A stretch of 64,000 nucleotides of DNA from Schistosoma mansoni (taxonomy: Eukaryota > Platyhelminthes > Trematoda > Strigeidida > Schistosomatidae): NCBI RefSeq assembly GCF_000237925.1, contig NC_031497.1, forward strand, positions 22,449,249-22,513,248. The letters are read 5' to 3'. Positions 26,736 to 37,419 of the stretch are shown piece by piece; within the stretch, counting starts at the first letter, position 1; every line of letters starts with the position of its first letter. The notes beneath the pieces were generated by a model. It worked only from the letters and a program-made list of their open reading frames with translations. It made no database searches and was not told the origin of the DNA. The position numbers and the translations under genes were made by a program.

Positions 26736-28897
26736 TCAACTGTTAAAAAAATATGTAAACACCAATAAGATTTTCTAAGAGACGAATATCAGAAGACGAA
26801 ATGAAAACAAATATAAAAGGTTGAGAACTTGGCTGAAAAAAATATTAAAAATTAACATTAAAAAGGGTTATTAAGTGAACACTTTATCACTATGAGAGGA
26901 AAATACAAATCACATTATTCTTCTGTAGAAATAGATTAGGTCGGAAACGTTTGATATCGATTGCCTCAGCCGAATAGAGTAATATTGTTTGTTGTCTGTT
27001 AAATATTGCATTTACCTTATGTCCACTATCGAGATGTCTGGCAACTTCACTTGTAAAGACTTAACTCCATTAAGATAATTTAGAGTATTCGAATTAATGT
27101 GCCAAGAGTTACCGAAATAGTGCAATTTAAAACAGCTAGAATCAGATGATCACAAATGAACGTACTATATTTGGAATTCGTAATCAGTGGGCCATTAAGT
27201 ACAAATTCTGACCCGTAGATTATTTCCATCCTTATATTCTTCTCTTACCCCTTGATTACTGTGTGATCCAACTTGACAATAAGAGTTTCAAATTATTCTA
27301 TGATGCAATCTTTTTTATCCTTCTATAGACATATTTATTTCATATAACGATAAATACAAATTTACAGCTCAAGTAAATGATTTCGTCGGAAAGAAGTTTT
27401 TCTTCACTTGATTCTCTTTATTTTTATATAAAGGAATCATTAGTTCGTGAAAATATCACATCCCTTTATTAATATTTCTTTCAGCCCCGTTTACATGATA
27501 TCAACACATTAGGTTATCAGATATGTGCAGTCAGATTATTTGGATAGAGGATGCAAGGTACATGTGAAGAGTTTCATTTTTTGAAATCCAACATTGTAAA
27601 GCAGTATAAAAATTAAGTCGTTTCTTTAAGTAGTAGTGATCAATGTTCTTGATACGGTTTAATTACATATGTAGACTTCAGTGTACCAAAGAAAGTTATT
27701 TCACAAAGTCTTATAAATGTTTTTGCTTGTAATTTATCAAATGTCTCAATTAATGTAAGTGAAAATGATTTTTAGTGAGAAACAAGCATTTATCCCAATT
27801 TCTTCTATAAAATATGAATGAGTTCTATATGTATGTCTATGTAATTACTGCATTACAGCTCAGCATATAGTGAGTTCGAACACTTCTTTAATAAATATAT
27901 ATAAGCATTATGAAAGAAGAGTTTAAACTGCCCATGTTCCTGTCTTTAATGTTAAGTTATTGTTCTAACACAAATAGCAAGTCAAGAAAAGTAATAAAGA
28001 GTCAATATTATATAGTACTGAAGAACGACCATTTGGGTAAGTCTGTGGATGGTTGTTATATTTTTTGTCTCTATTACACGAGTAAGTTATACGACATTAT
28101 TTAATTAGCTTAACTTCAAGTACATGCAAAGATTAGATTATTGACCATGTTTACACTTCACGCATATATTTTTCATACCTTTTTGCGACATAAACCTTTT
28201 AAATCTTTATATGCAGGTAATTTTTAACGTAATCGACATAAATGAATCATGAAATAAAAATATTTATTCTCCTCAACTTTATCACTGAAACTATTTAAGT
28301 CCTCTTTCAAACCAAATTGTTTCTCAATTGGCATATTATTTTTAAAGAACTTACTTATTCAATAATTTTTAAAAGGCTATTTCTTTGATATCTTACCGAC
28401 TATTTTGGTGCAGTTACCCTTGAAAGTACTATAAAAAATATTAAAGAGCTAATATTGACTGAGATAACATTATATTAGTTAGAAAAAGCTTGTTTGTAGA
28501 CTATTTTAGTTGACATACACTTTAGCATAAACTATGTCATTTCTGTGATTATTCAATTCGCATACGGAAGGCCTCACACGAATAACAATCAAAATCATAC
28601 AGGTAACTGATTTTAAAAGTTGATTACATCTGGATAGTTTATAAACACTTATTAACTTAAAACTAAATTGTATCTCTAACATCTTTAAAAGAACTATTAA
28701 AACTACGGATAAGAAAATAAGTATTTAATATTTTGTATGACTTTCCAATACAGTGTACTCATTATTGACACACATAATTGCATTAATTGTATTAACTTCA
28801 ACTACCTCACGATTTTCAGTGAACATCCTGAAGTTGTCAGTAAAAGTTGATCCTCATTATTAAATCAATAAATTCATGTAGTTAGTTCCCTTTATGA

Positions 28898-29003
28898 ATT
28901 TAAATAAAGACAAAACAAATATTGATGCAGAATAGTATGAATTCATTATATTTCGTGGTTTCTCATCAGCTACTTACAACCAAATATGTATTAGAATTTT
29001 AGC
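28898..29003 (-). repeat. Left arm of a ~106-bp inverted repeat
   Basis: Near-identical in reverse to 30,357-30,464, with only a handful of differences. Both arms carry GCTGATGAGAAACCACGAAA, a hammerhead-like but degenerate core. The pair encloses SMalpha-like copies and the gap. Confidence 0.85.
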
Positions 29004-29177
29004 ACTGACACCGTGCACACCATTGATATTTCTCATGCTTTCAAAATCATTAGCAAACAAAGAAGAATGACTGCCCTTGGGTTTACTGAAGCGATCGCGA
29101 TAAAAAAACTGAAACCGGATATATGTACTCAAAAGGAGACAGTGATAAACTTATTGCTACCCTGCTAATCCTTTTTT

Positions 29178-29229
29178 TTCATAGTTGTAAGCGTGAGTTA
29201 ATTGAAGCTAGACCACCATGGAAAACCTG
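29178..29229 (-). repeat. SMalpha-like element, 3' tail, cut by the gap
   Basis: Reverse complement of the tail of the copy at 29,540-29,870 (CAGGTTTTCCATGGTGGTC end). It runs into the N block, and an oppositely oriented tail leaves the other side of it. Confidence 0.85.
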
Positions 29230-29429
29230 NNNNNNNNNNNNNNNNNNNNNNNNNNNNNNNNNNNNNNNNNNNNNNNNNNNNNNNNNNNNNNNNNNNNNNN
29301 NNNNNNNNNNNNNNNNNNNNNNNNNNNNNNNNNNNNNNNNNNNNNNNNNNNNNNNNNNNNNNNNNNNNNNNNNNNNNNNNNNNNNNNNNNNNNNNNNNNN
29401 NNNNNNNNNNNNNNNNNNNNNNNNNNNNN
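29230..29429. other. Assembly gap (200 Ns)
   Basis: Exactly 200 Ns, a common placeholder size, so the true length is unknown. The two sides are inverted copies of one repeat, which probably caused the failed join. Confidence 0.98.
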
Positions 29430-29500
29430 AGCTTCAATTGACTCACGCTTACAACTATGAAAAAAAATACTAAATCTCCACAAAACCCCTTCTGATAATT
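29430..29500 (+). repeat. SMalpha-like element, 3' tail plus shared flank
   Basis: From AGCTTCAATTGACTCACGC onward it repeats 29,841-29,910 almost exactly, including the flank reading CTCCACAAAACCCCTTCTG. The spacing between the two is 411 bases, so this may be a tandem unit whose front is hidden in the gap. Confidence 0.8.
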
Positions 29501-29539
29501 AATATAATCATATGCTCACTAGTGACTGGCTTCGAGAAG

Positions 29540-29870
29540 TATATCTAGGAGCTCTAGTGAGAAGCAGTGACCAGTGGAGTTCAAAACCACGTCTGTTGTG
29601 AGATAGGAACCCACTGAAGACAATTGGTGAATGGTTGCTCAACTTCGTGGATCAGTTGAAGTTAGACATTAACACCGTTGGATGCCAGCTCAGTGGTCTA
29701 TCGGTTAAGGGCTCCGGCTCGAGACTGGTAGGTCCTGGGTTCGAATCTCGCGAGAGCGGGTTCGTGGGTGCGCACTGCTGAGGAGTCTCATAACAGGACG
29801 AAACGGCCGTCCAGTGTTTCCAGGTTTTCCATGGTGGTCTAGCTTCAATTGACTCACGCTTACAACTATG
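29540..29870 (+). mobile_element. SMalpha-like tRNA-derived short retroelement with hammerhead
   Basis: A short interspersed element of the schistosome SMalpha type. The head (GTGAGAAGCAGTGACCAGTG) is shared with copies near 42,261, 42,731 and 63,925. A tRNA-like part follows with an A-box-like TATCGGTTAAGGG and a clear B box (GGTTCGAATCT) at about 29,699-29,750. Then comes a hammerhead ribozyme at 29,773-29,816 and the tail. SMalpha elements are known to be made by RNA polymerase III and to contain a self-cleaving hammerhead; that this copy is transcribed is inferred. Confidence 0.85.
29773..29816 (+). ncRNA. Hammerhead ribozyme, type I, consensus core
   Basis: Reads CACTG (stem I 5'), CTGAGGA (core, fits CUGANGA), GTCT...GGAC (stem II), GAAA (core), ACGGCCGT (short self-pairing stem III), C at 29,811 as the expected cleavage base, then CAGTG (stem I 3'), which pairs fully with CACTG. 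All invariant core bases that can be read are present. Activity is inferred from consensus. Confidence 0.82.
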
Positions 29871-29919
29871 TAAGAAAAAACCAAATCTCCACAAAACCCC
29901 TTCTGATAATCCATTTTTG

Positions 29920-30241
29920 TTTCAGTTTTTTTTCGATATCAGTTTTATTTTGGTCAATATTTAGTTTTTTATTACATTCCTCTTCCATTACACAATTCTT
30001 AAACCACCCTTTCTCTCAACACACTTCCGCTCACTTGTCTCTTTTAAATTATATGAACTCTCCAAGTTTTATTCAATTATTACGTAACTCACCCTATTTG
30101 TTTTTAATTCCATGACTCCTTCATTACCGCTAAAATTATCACACATTTGACCTTATCTGTCTTTGAACTCCACTCATCGATTACGCCACCCACCCTTTAT
30201 ACTTCCTTCATTCTAATTCCTAATAACTTCTGACCTTTCCT

Positions 30242-30244
<3 letters not shown>
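29920..30244 (+). other. G-poor, pyrimidine-rich tract
   Basis: The + strand is rich in T and C and has very few G from about 29,920 to 30,240, ahead of an (AT)n run at 30,245-30,277. No protein or RNA gene seen. Confidence 0.6.
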
Positions 30245-30281
<37 letters not shown>

Positions 30282-30356
30282 TCATTGATAACCTTTTGTC
30301 ATTCCAATCCTTTACATTCAATTATGTCAATTGTTTCACACTATTTATTACCCCAA

Positions 30357-30464
30357 TGCTAAAATTCTAATAGATATTTGGTTGTAAGCAGCTGATGAGA
30401 AACCACGAAATATAATGAATTCATATTATTCTGCATCAATATTTGTTCTGTCTTTATTTAAATT
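30357..30464 (+). repeat. Right arm of the ~106-bp inverted repeat
   Basis: Carries GCTGATGAGAAACCACGAAA, then an AATGAATTC stretch and CTGCATCAATATTTGTT; the same in reverse is at 28,898-29,003. Resembles retroelement ends with hammerhead-like cores, but stem II cannot form properly. Confidence 0.85.
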
Positions 30465-31242
30465 AAGTATTTCATAACTTTTTTTATACTACACGAACAT
30501 CACTCCAAATTAAGTTGCTGTTCTAATTAAATATTATACTACGGGAGAATTTCAGAGTCAGATATTCAAACTCGGTGGACAGCTAATAGTGAACATTGTT
30601 AAATAGTCATAATTAATGAAGAAACGTACATCTATTGTCCTAATGAAAGGAGATTTTCTAAGAGCAATAAAATCTTCATACCTAACGTCACTGAATCCTG
30701 TGCAAATATATATTTCATAATTAAACTGAGATATTATTGATAAATGATGATAACCAAATAAGTGCTCACAAGCGTTCTTGTTTAAGTATTCTTCTTTACA
30801 TTAATGTTTCATTTAGTGTCTATTGATCATATGTTAGTTTTATTTTCATTGGAATTATTAATATACTATGTTATACTTTTCAAATATAAAGATAATATTC
30901 CCATTTTTAGTATTAAAAAAAAGAAAGAAAACTGACACATTTTCTTAGAAAGTTGTGAGTACCTTCAAAAGTCAATAAATAAGTCATTTGTACTAATTTT
31001 TGAAAAAAACTAGTCATAAATCATTATTTCAAAGTAGTATAGATCATAGAATAAATATTACAAATCTATTGAAACATACATACATACAAAAACATGATAC
31101 ATTTTCTTAACTAAAATATTAAAATATAGTTTATTATTATAATTTTCTTTTATAAACTGTATAGATCTATAAAGTTTATGAAAGATCATCATTATTGAAA
31201 TCGGTTATAAAATGTTTAACTTCTGTCAATACTTTTTATTGT
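30465..31242. other. AT-rich stretch, nothing seen
   Basis: No exon, RNA or repeat recognised. Confidence 0.5.
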
Positions 31243-31395
31243 TTTCTTCTGATTGCTTTTCTGGTTAGCGTTTTTTTAGCGAGTTGGTTTTCTACGAGAT
31301 GGGGTCGCTAACCCCCATGCCCAACCCCCGTCCTTTACCCGGGCTTGGGACAGGTAGTAACCCCCGGAGGAGCTACAGGTGGAGTTTCTTCTGAT
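31243..31395. mobile_element. Short GC-rich insertion with 11-bp target duplication
   Basis: A block of about 131 bases (31,254-31,384), much richer in G and C than its surroundings (ATGGGGTCGC, CCCGGGCTTGGGAC, CCCCCGGAGGAG), is flanked by a perfect direct repeat TTTCTTCTGAT at 31,243-31,253 and 31,385-31,395. This is the mark of a retroposed or transposed insert. The block looks like a dispersed schistosome repeat, but its parent element cannot be named from sequence alone. Confidence 0.75.
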
Positions 31396-31580
31396 AACAC
31401 TCGTTAATATAAGTGAGTAAAATGAAAATTTTGTAATAAGTATATTCTACAACAAAATGCTTCGTCAAATACTAGTCAATTATCTTTTCATGCTTTGAAG
31501 ATGAGATGTTTAATCCTAAAAAAAAATTTCCATAAAATCTTGATAACTAAGTTTATATTCCTGAGTACATATTACTAATA

Positions 31581-31860
31581 TTGTGATGTGGGTTACATAT
31601 ATCCACATAAGTAGCATATGGTGATGGTCAAGCATAGAATGTATTTTGGCAGAAGATAGATAAGGAAAGAACTAAAATGAACAATGAAATTAGAGAAGAT
31701 GGATTGATATTGACAGAAGGAACAGTCAAAATTGAGACAATTGATTGATAGTTCACAATTTAATTGTTTACTGTATGGTTGTCAGATAGTCTGTAATTTG
31801 TGCTTAAATACATTTGATTGTCTCCCATTTGTCTTCTTGATCACCACAATATATTTTATC
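31581..31860 (+). repeat. Dispersed ~280-bp hairpin-headed repeat, copy 1
   Basis: Starts near a short hairpin containing ATAAGTAGCATATG and ends with ACTGTATGGTTGTCAGAT, then TGTCTCCCATTTG and a CACCACAATAT stretch. The same order of blocks occurs at 43,731-44,010 and 50,743-51,030. Confidence 0.6.
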
Positions 31861-32572
31861 AATTTTACAGACTGAAATGACGTCGATTTTTCTTAATAAA
31901 CCTTTAATATGATTTCATATAGTAATAGAACTAAATATTCATAATGAAACTATTCAATATTATTACTAATTATAATACAATATTCAATTAAAATTCATGC
32001 TGTGAAACAATGATTATTTTAATTGAATGATTAGATGTATGGATACAATGGAGTTCATTAGGCAAAAAATATGACTAGTGAAATAATTAAAAAAAATAAT
32101 ATTAAATCAATAGCTCCATGTTTTTTTTAAAGTCATATATTAAATCAATTAGAATTTACAGTAACCTGTGAACACTACTTTACACACACACACACACACA
32201 CCCGAATCCATGATGAACTTTAGAATGAATAATAAAAAAAACTTGGATTGTAAAAGAAGGAGAACAATTAGGAGTTAAAAGCTGTAGTTAACGATAATTT
32301 GAAAGATTGTGAATGAATACAAAAATATTTTAAAATAAATTTATCTTATTTCAATGTTTGCATTAACTGATAACAGTATGATGCAACAATAAGTAATAAA
32401 GTAATATTTTCTTTTGTTAATTGTTGACATTATGACAAACTTTCATAATAAGACAATGAATAAGATGAACTATATATATATTTCAATCACAATAAGATCA
32501 ATCACTAATTCCTAACTATTTATGATCATACCTTCAAAGTTTATCATTAGGGATAATAAAAAGCATTACAGT
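31861..32572. other. AT-rich stretch, nothing but a (CA)n run
   Basis: A (AC)n run at 32,182-32,201; otherwise no feature. Confidence 0.5.
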
Positions 32573-33500
32573 CGTTTCAAGAACTCACAAAATCAACTGT
32601 GTACAAACTTTGTTCAAGAGGGCGAGGACACACTGCAATACAATCACAGCACAAAAAATTGAAGAAAAACACCTGAAAACCATTCTTCAAAAGAACGGAT
32701 ATCCAATCAATTTCATCAAAAAAAAACCAGTCGCACACACCATCAGAAACGAAATCAAGTATAGAAATCAACAAAAGGATCACGCTACCATACATAAAAG
32801 GCATATCGGAAACAACAACAAGGCTGCTGAAAACCTTCGGAATAGGTGTAGCCCACAAACCAACAAAGTCCCTCCACTCAATCTTATGCAAACCAAAAGA
32901 TGAAATGGCAAAAGAGAACAAAACAAACATCATCTACAAGATAAATTGTACCAACTGCGACAAACACTACATCGGACAAATCGGACGTCCCCTGCATCTT
33001 CGCCTACATGAACATCAATTAGCAGTCAAACGCCACGACATTTCTTCACTCATATCAATACACGTGGACAACTACGGACATACATTCGACTGGGAAAATG
33101 TGCAGATTTTGGACAGAGGCAATTCCAAAAATACCAGAGAATTTTTAGAAGCTTGGCACTCAGGTCAATCAGCAATAAACAAACACATTGAAATCAATCC
33201 AATCTATCAACCAATCAAGAAAATTATGCAGAAACAGGAGCAAAAATCAAACCAATAGGAGATACAACCAAAACAAAGAAATAAACAATGACAGATTTAA
33301 GGTCAATAAGAACCAATCAACATCGAGGTGCACAGGACAAGCTGTGAATCACATGTGGAAAAATTCAAACACTTCACTTCTACCCGAAGTTTGTGCTGAT
33401 CATGTCGTTCAGAAGGACGATGAAAGCTCCACGACCAAACCATCCAGCTCAGAGAACAAACCAACATCAAAATCACCCACCTGAGCTACAAATCTCCACC
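32573..33500 (+). mobile_element. Penelope-like element, 3' part with GIY-YIG endonuclease
   Basis: The end of the RT is seen around 32,573-32,900, including LPYIKGISETTTRLLKTFG and VAHKPTKSLHSIL, which fit the Penelope RT-to-linker boundary. The endonuclease follows in the frame 32,905-33,258. Frames change at least twice in the RT part, so the copy is broken. It is 5'-truncated. A second tail piece lies at 36,080-36,303. Confidence 0.85.
32905..33258 (+). pseudogene. GIY-YIG endonuclease of the Penelope-like element
   Basis: The nicking domain that Penelope-like elements use for insertion. IIYKINCTNCDKHYIGQ matches the first block with a Cx2C pair; the G of GIY is I here, as often in Penelope elements, and YIG is intact. 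GRPLHLRLHEHQ gives the conserved Arg and the EH, and LDRGNSKNTREFLEAWHS gives the final Glu block. The domain itself is open over 118 codons, but the upstream RT is broken and truncated, so no functional protein is expected. Confidence 0.85.
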
Positions 33501-36079
33501 ATATCACAGTCGTTTCAGTCTCAGCTCATACATACAAGCCTTCGGTTTAGACTTGTTTTCGCAACAGATAAAATTTTTCTGAAGTTTTTTAGTTCCAGTT
33601 AAATTATAATGTAACCTATTTTAACGAGTTTAGTGCAACTGCAAATCTATCTTTAAGTTTCTTAATGTCTTACGATAATTATAAACATTTTTAAGACATT
33701 GTTTGTATTCCATCACCTTCATTTTCAGTTGTCTGGACGTTTCTCTCACATATAACGCATTACATTCAACACATTTAATTTCACAGAGATATATTTGTCA
33801 TTTAACAGTTGAACATAATTCGAGAAATGTTTGAAAAGATTTGTTTTAAATCTTATTTATCTTTGATAACTTCGATAACTTTGTCGAAGAAGCTCAAATC
33901 AGTTTGTCGACCAAAGCATTGAAAATTTTTTTGAATTTTAATCGATGAGATTGTTTCAAGTATAATTTTTATACCCAAAGTTACCACCTTCTTAAGGAGT
34001 ACAAAGGGGAAGATATTTAAAATTATTCATTAATTCAAGGATAATTTCGAATGATAATTCGTTTTATTGTTATTCTTATGTATGAGTAAATCCTAAAAAT
34101 CTGAATTAAAAAAATGAAATACACTAAGTAACACTATGGTAAATATTGATTAACAAATAAAACCCAAGTCTTACTTATTCACTTCCACTTACGCTACACA
34201 TAACATTCGTCAAGTACTTTGTTTGGATTTATTTCTTAACTTTCTTTTATTCGGCAACACTACTTATCATTCAACTTTTTTCAATCAACACATACTTCAT
34301 CAAGTGAAAAAGACAAACCAATTTATTTGTCCTTATCTGTAGTGAAAAGACTTCATTTGTTCACTAGACTTTAATAATAGTAGCATACGTATATATGCAC
34401 ACACGCTCATATACTTATATATTTGTCATATTTCCAACACATTTGACATATAATGATCCACATGTTAACATAAAATGAGCATTTGAACATGATCCTACGA
34501 ACTTCTAAACTTTTTTAAAGTCTTATATAATTTTGATAATTTCGATGGTTATTCTCTGAAAAAGAGCTTGAACCCATCAGTCAAGCAAAAAGTTTGAATT
34601 ACCTTAATTTCAGTGGATGAAATCATTTCAAATATAATTCTTATATTTGATGGTCCTATGTAAACGTGATATTCAATTATTATCAAACTATTTTTTGACA
34701 TATGGACGAACATTTGTGTATGATGATAACTTAGTAACTAGAACCATCATTTCAAAAATCAATTTCATTCTGAGATCAATTTTATTAATCACTACGTAAA
34801 TTAACTCACAATATGCGAATACAACACTCAAGCAAAGAAGATCAAACTCCATGTATTATTTTGGGGAACATGTTGTTACTTACTCTATGACAGTAGTTTA
34901 TCAATGTAATTCATTGTTCTTATTGTTTCAATGAATAGTAGTAATCTGAAATCTACATATTTTCCAAAAAATGATCATGAATTTTATTTCTTTTTATTAT
35001 TTAAAAATAATACCAAGTAAGAAATTTTGTGACCTATACACAACTATCTCATTTTCAACGAATAAATATACATACTGAACTAGCTACTGCCTGATAGTCA
35101 GCTATTCTATTGTTTTATTAGATTGAATTTGTCATCAAAAATGTATCATTAAATGATTAACATATTTTGAATAAGTAATTTGACTAACAAAATATTTGTT
35201 TTGAAATGAATAAATTTCAATTGTATCCTTGACATAGTTGCTCTTATTATTATTATTATTACTATTACTATTAATTATTAGTATAATAAAAAAAATCAGA
35301 TAATTCAAATAAGTAGTTTGTTCTTTCTTTCATTCTATGCTTCATTCAATGAAAAAAGCTCCTGTGGTGAACAGAATTGTGTTTTGTTTTTTGTTTTTTC
35401 AGAGAACTATTTAGTGTTAGTAATGGTTTAAAAAACTAAATTGATCCGGAGTATTTAGGGTTTCTTGAAATTTATCTGACATTTCACGTTATATACCTGT
35501 AATGAACATATTCTAATGTGTATATATTCGATGGTAATTTTAATTTTCTTTACAACTGCTATGTAAACCCTATTTTAACTGGTGATAGTCATCGAGCTAG
35601 TAAGAAATTGTGATTTGTAAAACTAATGAAATCGAATATGAGGTAATGTCTAAACAAAAACACTGAATAAAGATCGTGTTACGTCACGAATGGAGTAAAG
35701 TCAAAAGTATGAACAAATCAAATATGACAAATGGATATATTTTGTACTTATAGCCATGGATTATGCAGCTGTGAAGTTAAAAGTGTTTACTTCTGAAAGT
35801 TATCAGTCTATCACGAAACAGATATCTCATACCTCCTAGTTCCTGGAGATAACAACCAGTTAATTTCCTTTACTGAAGAACGCTATTTCATATATATATA
35901 TAATAAAACGAACCAATATTACTGACAAGATTTATTATATTTCGACGATTCTATCATGAATCCCAATCAGATTTAAATGCAACATGACAAAATGATATAA
36001 CCATGAACTGAAAATTGATATCCATATTTTTATAGTTGTTATCTAAATAAAAATATCTAAACATAACGAGTAAAATGCT
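33501..36079. other. AT-rich stretch with a diverged direct repeat
   Basis: No exon. About 33,870-33,975 and 34,538-34,650 are diverged copies of each other, sharing a TTTTGATAA/ACTTCGAT-type start and a GAGATTGTTTCAAGTATAAT-type end; they could be Penelope terminal sequence. An ATT-rich run lies at 35,248-35,290. Confidence 0.4.
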
Positions 36080-36303
36080 TGAATTTCTCCACATGTGGTT
36101 CACAGCTTGTCCTGTGTACCTCGATGTTGATTGATTCTTGTTGAACTTAAATCTGTGATGAGATTCAAACACTTCACTTCTACCCGAAGTTTTTGCTGAT
36201 GATGTCGTTCAGAAGGACGATGAATGCCACATGACCAAACGATCCAGCTCAGAGAACAAAACTCCATCAAAATCATCCACCTGAGGTACAAATCTTCACC
36301 ATA
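36080..36303 (+). repeat. Penelope-like tail, inverted/direct chimera
   Basis: 36,080-36,155 is the reverse complement of about 33,291-33,370 (the part with AACATCGAGGT and ACAGGACAAGCTGTG). 36,160-36,303 is in direct order with about 33,363-33,505 (CAAACACTTCACTTCTACCC onward). So the two halves of one tail are joined with the first half flipped. Confidence 0.8.
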
Positions 36304-37419
36304 ACGAGTAAAGTAAAAGTATTTATAATTATTGTAATTCTTGATTTAAGACTCCGAAATTTTAACGTATTTTGAATTGGTTTTTTACTAACAGATTATA
36401 TGATTTTCAAGTGATATGATATAAGAAGATCTGATCACATTAATGAAGGTTTCCATTAACAAATAATGTTATTTGGTAAACTGATACAAGAAACTCATGA
36501 TTTTTTAAGTTATAGAATATTATCAGTCGTTTTCAACAGTTCTACCTAAGGTATAACCATATCTCATTATTTCATAATGACGAGTGGAAATTAACTTTAC
36601 GTTGGCCATAGACTTTTCAAAGAACGATTTAAAGTCATCAATGGAATAATTCGACCTGAAGAATCAATTAAATTTTACCAAAAACTTTCAATTACATTGT
36701 AATGAACATGTCTAATTTCACATGAAAAACGAATACCACACTATCTACAAAATGCAGTTTTCTTCAGAATAACTTATAAATTAGGTTCCTTAAAATAAGA
36801 ACTACACACGTGGTAAAGAATGCAAGTGAATTTGATAATTTTGTAAGTTGTTTAATAAATACATTCTCTTTATATTTTGATGATAATCTTTAAACTTAAT
36901 GGTGAGTTTCAGCACATCGAAAATTTCAATTAATTCATATATCTCAATAATCTTCATATTAAAAAATTCTTTATAAGTTGTAAATTGGATTCGACAGGGC
37001 GAGTGCTGTAAATTCTGTTTATTTCTCTTCCAATGTCCATAAATTTATGCTTTACAAACGCGCATTTGATACTGATGGAAAATCTTCAATTATCTATAGA
37101 CTGGAATGAATCATGTATAAACGATTGCCTAGAATCAACGGAGAAGCTTGAATTGTTTAAATCAAACTTCTTAGTGCAAGTCAGATGATAATTAAACAGT
37201 ATACAGAGCAATTTTTGTTAACAAATCTATTTCCTCATAATTGATTTACTACTCAGTTACGAGGTCAACAGTTTCAACTATCGAGATTCACAGACAGTCA
37301 CAAAACTTAATTTACATAATGTAGATGTACCGTAATGATGTACTTATAATAATGTAGTGAAAAATAAATAGACAAGGAAATTAGGAACAAATGTATTTTT
37401 TAGGCAAGACTATAATTCA
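36304..37419. other. Gene-free AT-rich stretch
   Basis: Nothing recognised on either strand. Confidence 0.5.

Larger units (their letters stand above)
26246..28890. other. Gene-free AT-rich stretch
   Basis: No exon recognised. It holds a diverged copy of a repeat also found at 28,898 and 30,357 (26,358-26,455, minus orientation) and a short SMalpha-like tail (about 26,690-26,735). The rest shows nothing. Confidence 0.5.

Noticed and set aside
27910-28104. 64-codon frame as a gene
   Set aside because: Short, AT-driven, no domain and no splice support.
32577-32933. 118-codon frame on the - strand
   Set aside because: Antisense shadow of the Penelope-like RT end.
33380-33430. Hammerhead-like CTGAT(C/G)A with GTC/GAC pairing in the Penelope tail
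   Set aside because: The distance and bases after stem II do not fit GAAA, and the stretch lies in what may be coding sequence of the element.
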